From assembly GCF_036659115.1 (NCBI RefSeq), contig NZ_JAVXDF010000045.1: a DNA stretch of 20,976 nt; one strand, given 5' to 3'. Source of the stretch: Gordonibacter sp036659115 (GTDB lineage: Bacteria; Actinomycetota; Coriobacteriia; Coriobacteriales; Eggerthellaceae). Below are positions 14,411 to 20,976 of this stretch, in pieces (position 1 is the first letter of the stretch; the number at the start of each line of letters is the position of its first letter). The position numbers and the translations under genes are program-made. The notes beneath the pieces are model-generated. The model saw nothing but the letters and a program-made list of their open reading frames with translations. It was not told the DNA's origin and made no database searches.

Positions 14411-15934
14411 TTGGAATCGGTGTTTGGCGCTGTCAACGGCGCATTGGTCGCAATCGACGACTTCATCTGGGGCGTGCCCCTTATGGTCCTTATCCTGTTC
14501 GGAGGCATCCTGCTGACCGTGCGCCTACGCGGCGTGCAGTTCCGTCAGCTGCCCCGGGCGCTGCGCTACATGGTGAAGAATGAAAAGGGGGGCACCGGCG
14601 AAGTATCCAGCTTCGGTGCGCTGTGCACGGCGCTTTCAGCCACCATCGGCACCGGCAACATCGTGGGCGTGGCAACAGCCATCGTCGCGGGCGGCCCCGG
14701 TGCCATGTTCTGGATGTGGCTGGCGGCGCTGTTCGGCATGGCGACGAAATTCTCCGAGGGTCTTTTGGCGGTGAAGTACCGCGACATCAACAAGAAGACC
14801 GGGCACGTGCTCGGTGGTCCGTTCTATTACATCGAGCGTGGTATGGGCATGAAATGGCGCTGGCTGGCGAAGGTGTTCGCGTTCTTCGGAATGTGCGTCG
14901 GCCTGTTCGGCATCGGCACGTTCACCCAGGTGAACTCTATCTCTGGAGCCATCACCGGGTTCTTCGACCCCGACAAGGCTCTGGCTGTAAACATTCTGGG
15001 CATGGAATATTCCTTGGTCACCGTCATCGGCAGCCTGGTGCTTGCCCTGCTGGTGGGCCTGGTGGTCATCGGCGGGCTCAAGCGCATCGCGAAGGTGTCC
15101 GAGCGCGTCATCCCTGCCATGGTGGTGCTGTACGTGGGCTTCTCGCTCATCCTCATCTTCGCGAACCTCGATAAGGTGCCGGCTGCATTCGTCACCATTT
15201 TCCAGAGCGCGTTCGGACTGCAGGCCGCAGCCGGCGGCATGCTGGGCGCCATCATCATAGCCATGCAGAAGGGCATTGCCCGTGGCATTTTCTCGAACGA
15301 AGCGGGCCTCGGCTCCGCACCCATCGCCGCAGCCGCCGCGCAGACGAAAGAGCCGGTGCGCCAGGGCCTCGTGTCCATGACCGGCACGTTCCTCGATACC
15401 ATCGTGGTATGCTCCATGACGGGGCTTGCCCTGGTCATGACCGGTGCCTATCAGATTCCCGGCCTTGAGGGCGCCGCGGTTACCACCGCCGCATTCCAGT
15501 CCGGCCTACCGTTCATCCCCGCCGATATCGTATCGTTCGTGCTGATGGCGTGCTTGGTGCTGTTCGGCTTCACCACCATCTTGGGGTGGGATTACTACGG
15601 CGAACGCTGCCTGGAATACTTCAGCAACGGCAGCATGAAAGCCGTCAAAGCGTATCGTTGGCTCTACATTGCCGCCGTGTTCATCGGGCCGTATATGACC
15701 GTGGCCGCCGTGTGGACCATCGCCGACATCTTCAACGGGCTGATGGCTATCCCGAACATGATCGCGTTAATTGCGCTTTCGGGTGTGGTGGTGCAGGAAA
15801 CACGCGACTACTTCGCACGCTTGAAGGCAGCAGGCGACGAGGAGGGGATGGAACCCCATCTGCCCGGAGACAACTGGGACATCCCGCCTATCGACCCGCT
15901 GGACGAACCCGACGCAGTACGTATATCCGCCTAG
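14411..15934 (+). CDS. AGCS-family sodium:glycine/alanine symporter
   Basis: A 507-residue polytopic membrane protein of the alanine/glycine:cation symporter family (AlsT/DagA type). It has the family core A-L-S-A-T-I-G-T-G-N-I-V-G-V-A-T (74-89) followed by GGPGAMFWMW (94-103) and GMATKFSE (109-116), and a later SNEAGLGSAPIAAAAA stretch. It takes up glycine or alanine with Na+. Translation starts at TTG 14411, because AAAGGAGG (14398-14405) is optimally placed and no ATG is nearby. The glycine riboswitch 140 nt upstream strongly suggests glycine as substrate or signal. The hydrophilic C-terminus (about 465-507) is acidic. A hairpin follows the stop codon. The length is typical and the gene looks intact. 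Confidence 0.95.
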   Translation: MESVFGAVNGALVAIDDFIWGVPLMVLILFGGILLTVRLRGVQFRQLPRALRYMVKNEKGGTGEVSSFGALCTALSATIGTGNIVGVATAIVAGGPGAMFWMWLAALFGMATKFSEGLLAVKYRDINKKTGHVLGGPFYYIERGMGMKWRWLAKVFAFFGMCVGLFGIGTFTQVNSISGAITGFFDPDKALAVNILGMEYSLVTVIGSLVLALLVGLVVIGGLKRIAKVSERVIPAMVVLYVGFSLILIFANLDKVPAAFVTIFQSAFGLQAAAGGMLGAIIIAMQKGIARGIFSNEAGLGSAPIAAAAAQTKEPVRQGLVSMTGTFLDTIVVCSMTGLALVMTGAYQIPGLEGAAVTTAAFQSGLPFIPADIVSFVLMACLVLFGFTTILGWDYYGERCLEYFSNGSMKAVKAYRWLYIAAVFIGPYMTVAAVWTIADIFNGLMAIPNMIALIALSGVVVQETRDYFARLKAAGDEEGMEPHLPGDNWDIPPIDPLDEPDAVRISA

Positions 15935-15941
15935 GGCAGGG

Positions 15942-15972
15942 CTAGGGTAAGGCCTTGGCGGTCTTACCCTAG
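15942..15972. terminator. bidirectional stem-loop between convergent genes
   Basis: CTAGGGTAAGGCC (15942-15954) pairs with 15960-15972 over 13 bp including one G-U, with a 5-nt loop. It begins 8 nt after the symporter stop and overlaps the last codons of the minus-strand tRNA-binding gene. No T tract follows on either side, so it is a probable shared terminator of the GC-rich type. Confidence 0.6.
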
Positions 15973-16332
15973 TCGCACGCCGTCCGGCACCTCGCGTTCG
16001 GGCACGGCGAGAGCCGGAAGGATGCCGTCTTCGTAGCCGATATCGTAGATCATGCCCTCCGACAGCTCGCCCGCCATTTTGCGCGGTGCCAGATTGACCA
16101 CGAAAAGCGCCTGCCGACCTTCGAGCTCGCCTTTGCAGTCGTCGCGCTCCTCCTTCATACCCGAGAGGATCGTACGCATGAACCCGCCGAAATCGACGGT
16201 CATCTTGATAAGCTTCTTCGAGCTCGCCACATCGTCCACCGCAACGATACGGCCGACTCGGACATCGATCTTGTCCAAGTCATCAAGAGTGATGGTAGGT
16301 TTTACGGGCGCCGTTTCGACGGTCTGGCTCAT
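15964..16332 (-). CDS. tRNA-binding (EMAP II/CsaA-type) OB-fold domain protein
   Basis: A 122-residue single-domain protein. After about 15 variable residues it follows the tRNA-binding OB-fold: the start DKIDVRVGRIVAVDDV (about 20-35), then KLIKMTVDFGG, and LFVVNLAPRKMAGELSEGM near the C-terminal half. This domain occurs in CsaA, at the C-terminus of MetRS and in the PheRS beta N-terminus. Free-standing copies bind tRNA or act as export chaperones (CsaA). It differs from classic CsaA in the insert GMKEERDDCKGELEGR, so the exact subgroup is unsure. ATG 16332 follows an AGAAAGGA ribosome binding site. No obvious operon partner: a broken MarR gene lies upstream and the symporter converges from downstream. 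Confidence 0.85.
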   Translation of the reverse strand: MSQTVETAPVKPTITLDDLDKIDVRVGRIVAVDDVASSKKLIKMTVDFGGFMRTILSGMKEERDDCKGELEGRQALFVVNLAPRKMAGELSEGMIYDIGYEDGILPALAVPEREVPDGVRLG

Positions 16333-16359
16333 AAGGGGTTCCTTTCTAGGGCGAACGCT

Positions 16360-16539
16360 TCAAGAGAGTGCCGTATTCAGCTTACGAACGATACCAAGCA
16401 ACTGCCGCTTCTCCACATCATCGAGCACGGAAAGCGTTTCCCGGGCAAACACGCACTGCTCCGCACGCGCCGCCTGAACTTCCGCACGCCCGGCTTCGGT
16501 CAGCTCGATCAGATGGGCACAGCGAGCAGTAACCGCGTT
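16360..16539 (-). pseudogene. MarR-family regulator remnant (C-terminal fragment)
   Basis: About 60 codons on the minus strand end at a TGA (16360-16362) and read H-L-I-E-L-T-E-A-G-R-A-E-V-Q near their start. A C-terminal helix ...VLDDVEKRQLLGIVRKLN follows. This matches the wing-to-end part of MarR proteins and aligns over its whole length, without gaps, with the C-terminus of the intact MarR encoded at 13631-14071. The frame has no start codon or ribosome binding site. Its upstream side is cut by a strong hairpin (16541-16574), and an in-frame stop lies near 16596. The DNA-binding helices are missing, so it cannot be functional as a regulator. Confidence 0.65.
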
Positions 16540-16540
16540 C

Positions 16541-16574
16541 AGCCCTTCGACTCCAAAAGAGGAGCCGAAGGGCT
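16541..16574. terminator. stem-loop after shikimate-kinase-like gene
   Basis: AGCCCTTCG (16541-16549) pairs with CGAAGGGCT (16566-16574). After one mismatch, CTCC (16551-16554) pairs with GGAG (16561-16564) around an AAAAGA loop. It sits 65 nt past the minus-strand kinase stop and ends the reading frame of the MarR remnant. No clear T tract follows. Confidence 0.55.
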
Positions 16575-16638
16575 TAGGAATTCCGCTGGCATGTCAGTGC
16601 ATACGCCGGTTGCGAGCCGGCTGCCGCTCAGAAGGCGA

Positions 16639-17151
16639 CTATTTCACGGCATCGGCCACCTTGCGCGCCGCGGCGGTAATGGACAGGTCGTCGACGTTCA
16701 CGGTAATGTCGGCGTACTGCTCGTAGAGCGGCTTGCGTTCGTCATACAGATCGTGCAGGCTCATGCCGATACCGCCCTTCAACACCACGCCGCGCTCCTG
16801 AAGGTCGCTCAAGCGGCTGACCAGCTCGCTATAGGAGATCTGCAAATACACAACGCGCCCGATCTCCCCAAGATGCTTCATGGCATCGTCGGAGTACACG
16901 GCACTACCACCCGTGGCTATGACGGAGTTATCGGCACACAGATCGCTCAGTATCTCGTTTTCCACCTGGATGAAGCCTTCGGGACCGCAAGCGTCGATCA
17001 GCTTCTGCAACGTCTTGTCGCACTGGCTCTGGATAACCAGGTCGGCATCGACGAAGTTGAGGTTCATGATCTTGGCCAGCACGATACCCAACGTCGACTT
17101 GCCCGCACCGGGCATGCCGATCAGGACTATATTGTTCCGCTCTTGCTCCAT
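16639..17151 (-). CDS. divergent shikimate-kinase-like protein
   Basis: A 170-residue P-loop kinase of shikimate-kinase length and fold. It has Walker A GMPGAGKST (12-20), the acidic pair FVDADL (Asp35, Asp37), VIATGGS (77-83) and a late R-K-P-L-Y (139-143) like the R-x-P-L-Y of AroK. Two shikimate-contact features differ from AroK: the Arg of the G-F-R motif is Ile61 (GFIQVE), and the third Gly of GGG is Ser83. These are comparisons from memory of the family. The substrate may therefore not be shikimate, or the affinity may be altered. The ATG at 17151 has AGAGGAGG before it and overlaps the end of the EamA transporter gene by 25 nt, so the two are translated together. No other aromatic-pathway gene is near. 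It could still be the organism's AroK. Confidence 0.75.
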   Translation of the reverse strand: MEQERNNIVLIGMPGAGKSTLGIVLAKIMNLNFVDADLVIQSQCDKTLQKLIDACGPEGFIQVENEILSDLCADNSVIATGGSAVYSDDAMKHLGEIGRVVYLQISYSELVSRLSDLQERGVVLKGGIGMSLHDLYDERKPLYEQYADITVNVDDLSITAAARKVADAVK

Positions 17152-18200
17152 GATGCCTCCTCTAAGGTCGGTTCGACGACTGCGGCAGGGTCGGTGTCCC
17201 CGGTTGCAACCGCAACGGAAGCCTGCACAGAAACCACCGCGCCGCCAGGTGTTTCCACTTCCACGGCAGGGATACCGTCATCCTGCCCGCGCTTCAGCGG
17301 AAACACTTCGCTCACCACTATAGCAACGAAAATGAGTGCGAAGCCGCCCACAAGGCGAAGCCCTACCTCTTCACCATACAGCAGCACGCTGAACAACACG
17401 CCGAACACCGATTCCAGGCTCAGGAACAGCGATGCCTGCGCCGGCGGCACATGGGCCAGCGCCACGTTCTGGATAACCAGGGCAATACACGAGGCGAACA
17501 CGACCAAATACGCCATATTCATCCAAAACGACGGCGTGAGCGCACTAGGCGGCGGCAGCGTCTCAAAGCCCATGCCGTAGGCAACGCCGCACACTCCCCC
17601 TACGATGAACTGGAACGTCGTGAGCACCAGCACATCGTTGGTTTGGGAAAACTTCGATACATACACGATGTGCACGGCAAACAACAACGCCGACACCAGC
17701 GTCATCAGGTCGCCGTAGCCCATGGCAAGCTCGCCGAGCGATCCCTGCAGCGATACTAGACCGATGCCGACCACGCAGAGCACTGCCGCCAGAAGGTTGA
17801 ACGCCGTAGGGCGTTTGCGCGCGATAATCCACCAGGCGAACGGCACGATAACGCAGTACGTAGCGGTAAGGAACGCGTTCTTGCCGGGCGTGGTGTGGTC
17901 CAGCCCGATGGTCTGCACCCAGAACGCCAAATAGCACAGCACGCCTAGGATAATACCCTTCACCAGGTAGTCTTTGCGTACCTCCGTCGCAAAGGCCGCC
18001 TTAATGCGCCGGAAGAACAGCACGAGCAAGATGGCGCCCGTCGCCAAGAAGCGAAAGCCGATAAGGTAAGCCGGCTCGAGAACATCGACGGCATCTTTCA
18101 TAACGACGAAACTCAGGCCCCAAATAATGGTAGCCACCACCAAGAGGGCTTTATAGGCCCCCGTTGGAATACGATGCGTTATGCCAGCGAGTTTTTCCAC
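17127..18200 (-). CDS. EamA/DMT-family transporter
   Basis: A 357-residue drug/metabolite transporter with about ten hydrophobic helices in two EamA repeats. The first begins ALLVVATIIWGLSFVVMK and contains GFRFLATG; the second carries the AHVPPAQASLFLSLE stretch and the G-E-E-V motif typical of EamA exporters. A hydrophilic tail of about 55 residues follows the last helix and is unusual in length. Its last codons overlap the shikimate-kinase-like gene, so transporter and kinase are probably co-expressed and may share a metabolite, which is inference. The start is uncertain: the chosen GTG at 18200 lies 8 nt from the assembly gap, and the frame stays open to it, so residues could be missing. 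The substrate is unknown. Confidence 0.85.
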   Translation of the reverse strand: MEKLAGITHRIPTGAYKALLVVATIIWGLSFVVMKDAVDVLEPAYLIGFRFLATGAILLVLFFRRIKAAFATEVRKDYLVKGIILGVLCYLAFWVQTIGLDHTTPGKNAFLTATYCVIVPFAWWIIARKRPTAFNLLAAVLCVVGIGLVSLQGSLGELAMGYGDLMTLVSALLFAVHIVYVSKFSQTNDVLVLTTFQFIVGGVCGVAYGMGFETLPPPSALTPSFWMNMAYLVVFASCIALVIQNVALAHVPPAQASLFLSLESVFGVLFSVLLYGEEVGLRLVGGFALIFVAIVVSEVFPLKRGQDDGIPAVEVETPGGAVVSVQASVAVATGDTDPAAVVEPTLEEASWSKSGTI

Positions 18201-18207
18201 AGCGGCC

Positions 18208-18307
18208 NNNNNNNNNNNNNNNNNNNNNNNNNNNNNNNNNNNNNNNNNNNNNNNNNNNNNNNNNNNNNNNNNNNNNNNNNNNNNNNNNNNNNNNNNNNNN
18301 NNNNNNN
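18208..18307. other. assembly gap (100 N)
   Basis: Exactly 100 undetermined bases, the conventional length for a scaffold gap of unknown size. The 5' end and promoter of the EamA gene, and any genes between it and the MFS gene, may be missing. Confidence 0.98.
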
Positions 18308-18311
18308 CCTC

Positions 18312-19616
18312 TCACCTTTTCGAGGCCTCGAATGCATCTCCCGCCGCTCGTCCCGACTCTTCGCGGCCCAATCGTCGCGCAAACACGACGAACACACCGA
18401 GCGCCAGCAAAGCAATGACCGCAACCACCACATAGACCGCAAAGTCGCCGTTGGCCGCACCGCCTACGTCGCGTGCGGAAGCCGCAGCCAGCGAGCTCAG
18501 CACCGCCGCAGGCGCCATCGTGAAGTTCGCAAGCGCCAGATTCTCGGGATACCGTCCCGGCCCGTACTGGCCGAGCGTGAATGCCGAGGATATCACCGGG
18601 ATGCAACCGTACGAGAACCCCACCAAAAGCGCGCCAGCCACAAAGAGCAAGGGAACCTGCATGCCCGGAGCAAACGACAGAGCAAGCGCCAAGGCTCCGG
18701 CCAATGCCGAGAGCGAAGAAATCGCCACGACCAGGCGCAAGCCGAATCGATCGTACACCATGCCGATAACGATACGCGCAAGACCGTTCGTCGTAGAAAC
18801 GAGCCCTACCAGTAGCGTTGCAAAACCTGCCTCAAGGCCCACGGCAAGCGCTGCGGGCTTAGCATCCCCGATGATAATAAGGCCAGCGCACAAAGCGCAG
18901 GTAGCCCAAATGCAGTAGATCCAGAACAAGGGCGAACGCGCTGCCGACGCGCTCTGCCCCGCAATCACCTTGACGGAACCTCCCTCGCGGCGATCAACCC
19001 GCGTAGCAGGCGGCCTTTCCATCGCCGAGGCTTTTGCAGAAGCCGCCTGCGCGCGCCCTTTCGGCTTGATGACCAGCGCCGTCACGCCAATCACTAGCGC
19101 GATGAGCGTCGCAAGCACCAAAAACACTGCCTTCCACCCCACCATGTCGATGCCGGCGGCCGCTGCCGTTCCCAAAATGAGCCCGCCCAAGCCGAAGCCC
19201 ATCATAAGCGCGCCCGAGGAAAACCCGATACGATCGGGAAACCAGGCATTCACCGTGGAGATGATGACGTTGTAGGCGATACCGCACCCCCCGCCGCACA
19301 GCACGCCGTAGCTCACATAGAGCAGCAGCAGGCCGCCGGCATCAATCAAGAGCGCCGTGGATGCGAACCCACCAACAAGCAAAGCGCCTGCAATCAACAA
19401 TGCCGGCTTGAACGACAGCTTCTTGTTGAGCCGGGCACCGAGGAGGCCCCCCGCGCAGAACCCGATGATGGAAATGGTGAACACCAGCCGCATGCTCTCC
19501 CGATCCCACCCGTATTCCTGCCCAATAGGAGCCGAAAAGTTCGACCATGAGTAAATGAGGCCGAGGAACAGCAGCGACAGCACCCCTGCAGCAAGATAGC
19601 GCATGCGATGGTTCAT
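18312..19616 (-). CDS. MFS transporter, oxalate/formate antiporter (OFA)-like
   Basis: A 434-residue protein with about twelve hydrophobic helices. Early in helix 1-2 it has YSWSNFSAPIGQEYGW (about 22-37), then G-A-R-L-N-K-K at 60-66, and a mid-protein hydrophilic loop (about 188-225). This resembles the OFA group of the major facilitator superfamily, which exchanges organic anions, but the substrate is not shown. ATG 19616 follows AAGGAGG. It starts 35 nt after the stop of the histidine kinase gene on the same strand, so the two probably form one transcript and the kinase may control or sense its substrate. It ends four bases from the assembly gap with its stop codon intact. Confidence 0.85.
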   Translation of the reverse strand: MNHRMRYLAAGVLSLLFLGLIYSWSNFSAPIGQEYGWDRESMRLVFTISIIGFCAGGLLGARLNKKLSFKPALLIAGALLVGGFASTALLIDAGGLLLLYVSYGVLCGGGCGIAYNVIISTVNAWFPDRIGFSSGALMMGFGLGGLILGTAAAAGIDMVGWKAVFLVLATLIALVIGVTALVIKPKGRAQAASAKASAMERPPATRVDRREGGSVKVIAGQSASAARSPLFWIYCIWATCALCAGLIIIGDAKPAALAVGLEAGFATLLVGLVSTTNGLARIVIGMVYDRFGLRLVVAISSLSALAGALALALSFAPGMQVPLLFVAGALLVGFSYGCIPVISSAFTLGQYGPGRYPENLALANFTMAPAAVLSSLAAASARDVGGAANGDFAVYVVVAVIALLALGVFVVFARRLGREESGRAAGDAFEASKR

Positions 19617-19651
19617 GGGGTCCTCCTTGATCTAACCAGTTGCCTACAATG

Positions 19652-20965
19652 CTAGAACACGCGCAAGGCGCCCTTTTTCAACACCAAAGACACGGTGGTT
19701 CCCTCGCCCACCGCACTCTGCACTTCCATGTGGGTGTCGGAGCCGAAATAGCCACGAATACGATCATGCACGTTCTTCACGGCGATACCCAATCCCGTGG
19801 ACGACTCGGGATGCAGGATGTTCTGGCGCGCATCTTCGGCCATACCCACGCCGTCGTCTGCCACACGCACGATAACGTCGTCGCCGTCCACAACACCGGT
19901 CACCCGGATAGTCAGCTTGCCTTCGGAGGGCATAGCATGGCGCACTGCGTTTTCTACCAGCGGCTGGATAAGGAAAGGAGGCACCATCATGTCCTCGACC
20001 GCCGGCTCGATATCCACCTCCATGGCAACACGGTCCTCGCCGAAACGCGCGATCTCGAACGCGAAATAGCGCTTCGTCTGCTCCATCTCGCGAGCGAACA
20101 CGATGAGGTCGGCCGAGTCTTCCAGCGTACGCCGGTAGAACACGGCGAATTCACGTAGCAGAACTCGCGCTTTTTCCGGATCGGTGCGGATAAGCGAGGC
20201 AATGGTGTTGATGGTGTTGAACAAGAAATGCGGGTTGATCTGGCTTTGCAGCATCTTCAATTCCATGCGGGTAGCCAGCTTCGTCTGCTCTTCCAGCGCT
20301 GCAGCAGCCATCTGCGTGGACAGCAGCTGGCCGAAGCCCTCCGCAATGGACTTCTGCGTCTCGCTGATATGGCGGGCACGGCGATAGTAGAACTTCAGCG
20401 TGCCCTCGACGGTTCCACTGACCACCAACGGAACGATGATGGCAGCCTGTATAGTGGAGGTGTCCGACGGAAACCCGATATCCTCCGGCGTAAACAGAAT
20501 GCGCCCGTTGCCATCTGACAAAGTGGCGTGTGTGGCGTGCGTGCGAATGGCGCTCCCCGCCTGGCTGTCGGCTTCCTCGAAACCGGCATAGCCCAAGATC
20601 ACGTCCTTGTCGGTAATGGCCACCGCTATAGCGGCCGTAGAGGGTAGCAGCAGCTTGCAGATCTGCTGTGCGGCCTCATTCGTCATGCCCTCGTTCATGC
20701 AGTCGAGCGTCTGGCTGGCCAGACGCAACATGGCGTTGGACTGACGGGCCCGCACCGAATCGGGGTCCATGAGCAGGCGAATAACGATGACCAGGGATAA
20801 CGTGAACACGATGCCCGCTACGATAAGTATCGCAATGTTGCGGTACGGCGAAATCGACGACCAGATGAGCACCAACCCCGACACCGCCGTGATGGTGAAC
20901 ATGAACATCTCCAGCGTGAAGAAGCGCGGCAGCGCGGGCCGAGTTTCCGTCGTTTCCTCTTTCAA
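19652..20965 (-). CDS. LytS/YehU-family sensor histidine kinase
   Basis: A 437-residue sensor kinase. Two membrane helices (about 18-35 and 43-65) are followed by a GAF-like domain (about 85-225), a short coiled coil, and the His_kinase domain with the phospho-acceptor motif QSQINPHFLFN (240-250, His246). The ATPase domain has an N box at VENAVRHA (337-344), a DDGVGM (370-375) box and a GLGIAVKNVHDR box (391-402). The seven-to-eight-helix 5TMR-LYT sensor of LytS is absent, so this is the YehU-like short form with a GAF-like sensor. Such kinases pair with LytTR response regulators; the regulator gene should lie upstream, outside the window. The TTG start is supported by AGGAGG at 20971-20976, the last bases of the window. 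The MFS gene follows at 35 nt. Confidence 0.93.
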   Translation of the reverse strand: MKEETTETRPALPRFFTLEMFMFTITAVSGLVLIWSSISPYRNIAILIVAGIVFTLSLVIVIRLLMDPDSVRARQSNAMLRLASQTLDCMNEGMTNEAAQQICKLLLPSTAAIAVAITDKDVILGYAGFEEADSQAGSAIRTHATHATLSDGNGRILFTPEDIGFPSDTSTIQAAIIVPLVVSGTVEGTLKFYYRRARHISETQKSIAEGFGQLLSTQMAAAALEEQTKLATRMELKMLQSQINPHFLFNTINTIASLIRTDPEKARVLLREFAVFYRRTLEDSADLIVFAREMEQTKRYFAFEIARFGEDRVAMEVDIEPAVEDMMVPPFLIQPLVENAVRHAMPSEGKLTIRVTGVVDGDDVIVRVADDGVGMAEDARQNILHPESSTGLGIAVKNVHDRIRGYFGSDTHMEVQSAVGEGTTVSLVLKKGALRVF

Positions 20966-20976
20966 GGGAGCCTCCT

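Noticed and set aside
1..20976. CRISPR arrays, tRNA or rRNA genes, insertion sequences, prophage genes
   Set aside because: No regularly spaced repeats, no cloverleaf with T-arm signature, and no transposase or phage proteins were found on either strand.

Overview
The window looks like a chromosomal segment from a Gram-positive, anaerobically respiring actinomycete of the class Coriobacteriia, most likely family Eggerthellaceae. This is inference from gene content: a membrane-embedded LuxR-type regulator next to a Tat-exported flavoprotein reductase, a Dms-type molybdoenzyme operon, high GC, and strong AGGAGG-type ribosome binding sites. No rRNA or marker gene is present, so genus is not claimed.

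Layout. (1) 1-2050: an AT-richer two-gene unit, a V4R-domain protein followed 12 nt later by a soluble HAMP-like/PAS/GGDEF diguanylate cyclase. (2) 2132-5668: a 12-TM-like LuxR regulator (minus) divergent from a Tat-lipoprotein FMN/FAD reductase of the fumarate/urocanate reductase superfamily (plus). The shared 300-bp spacer holds a plausible promoter and inverted repeats. (3) 5951-12802: a minus-strand six-gene operon, dmsA-dmsB-dmsC-torD-napG-napH type. It encodes an exported bis-MGD oxidoreductase, its four-cluster ferredoxin, its membrane anchor, a maturation chaperone, and a second, NapGH-like quinol/iron-sulfur module. It has a good promoter at about 13014-13041, a structured leader of about 200 nt, and a stem-loop with a T tract after the last gene. 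(4) 12803-13630: a long non-coding region with a polypyrimidine tract and a perfect 40-bp palindrome whose core is the consensus ParB site parS. This suggests an origin-proximal location. (5) 13631-15934: a MarR regulator, then a glycine riboswitch controlling an AGCS sodium:glycine/alanine symporter. (6) 15964-18200, minus strand: a tRNA-binding-domain protein, a decayed MarR C-terminus, a divergent shikimate-kinase-like protein and an EamA transporter that overlap by 25 bp. (7) A 100-N assembly gap (18208-18307). (8) 18312-20965, minus strand: an OFA-type MFS transporter downstream of a LytS/YehU-type histidine kinase.

The two respiratory loci probably pass quinol electrons to extracytoplasmic acceptors. 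Neither acceptor can be named from sequence. The best-supported unusual items are the extended parS palindrome, the double quinol-module molybdoenzyme operon with a structured leader, and the flavin reductase that keeps the catalytic Arg but appears to lack one of the fumarate-binding His residues.
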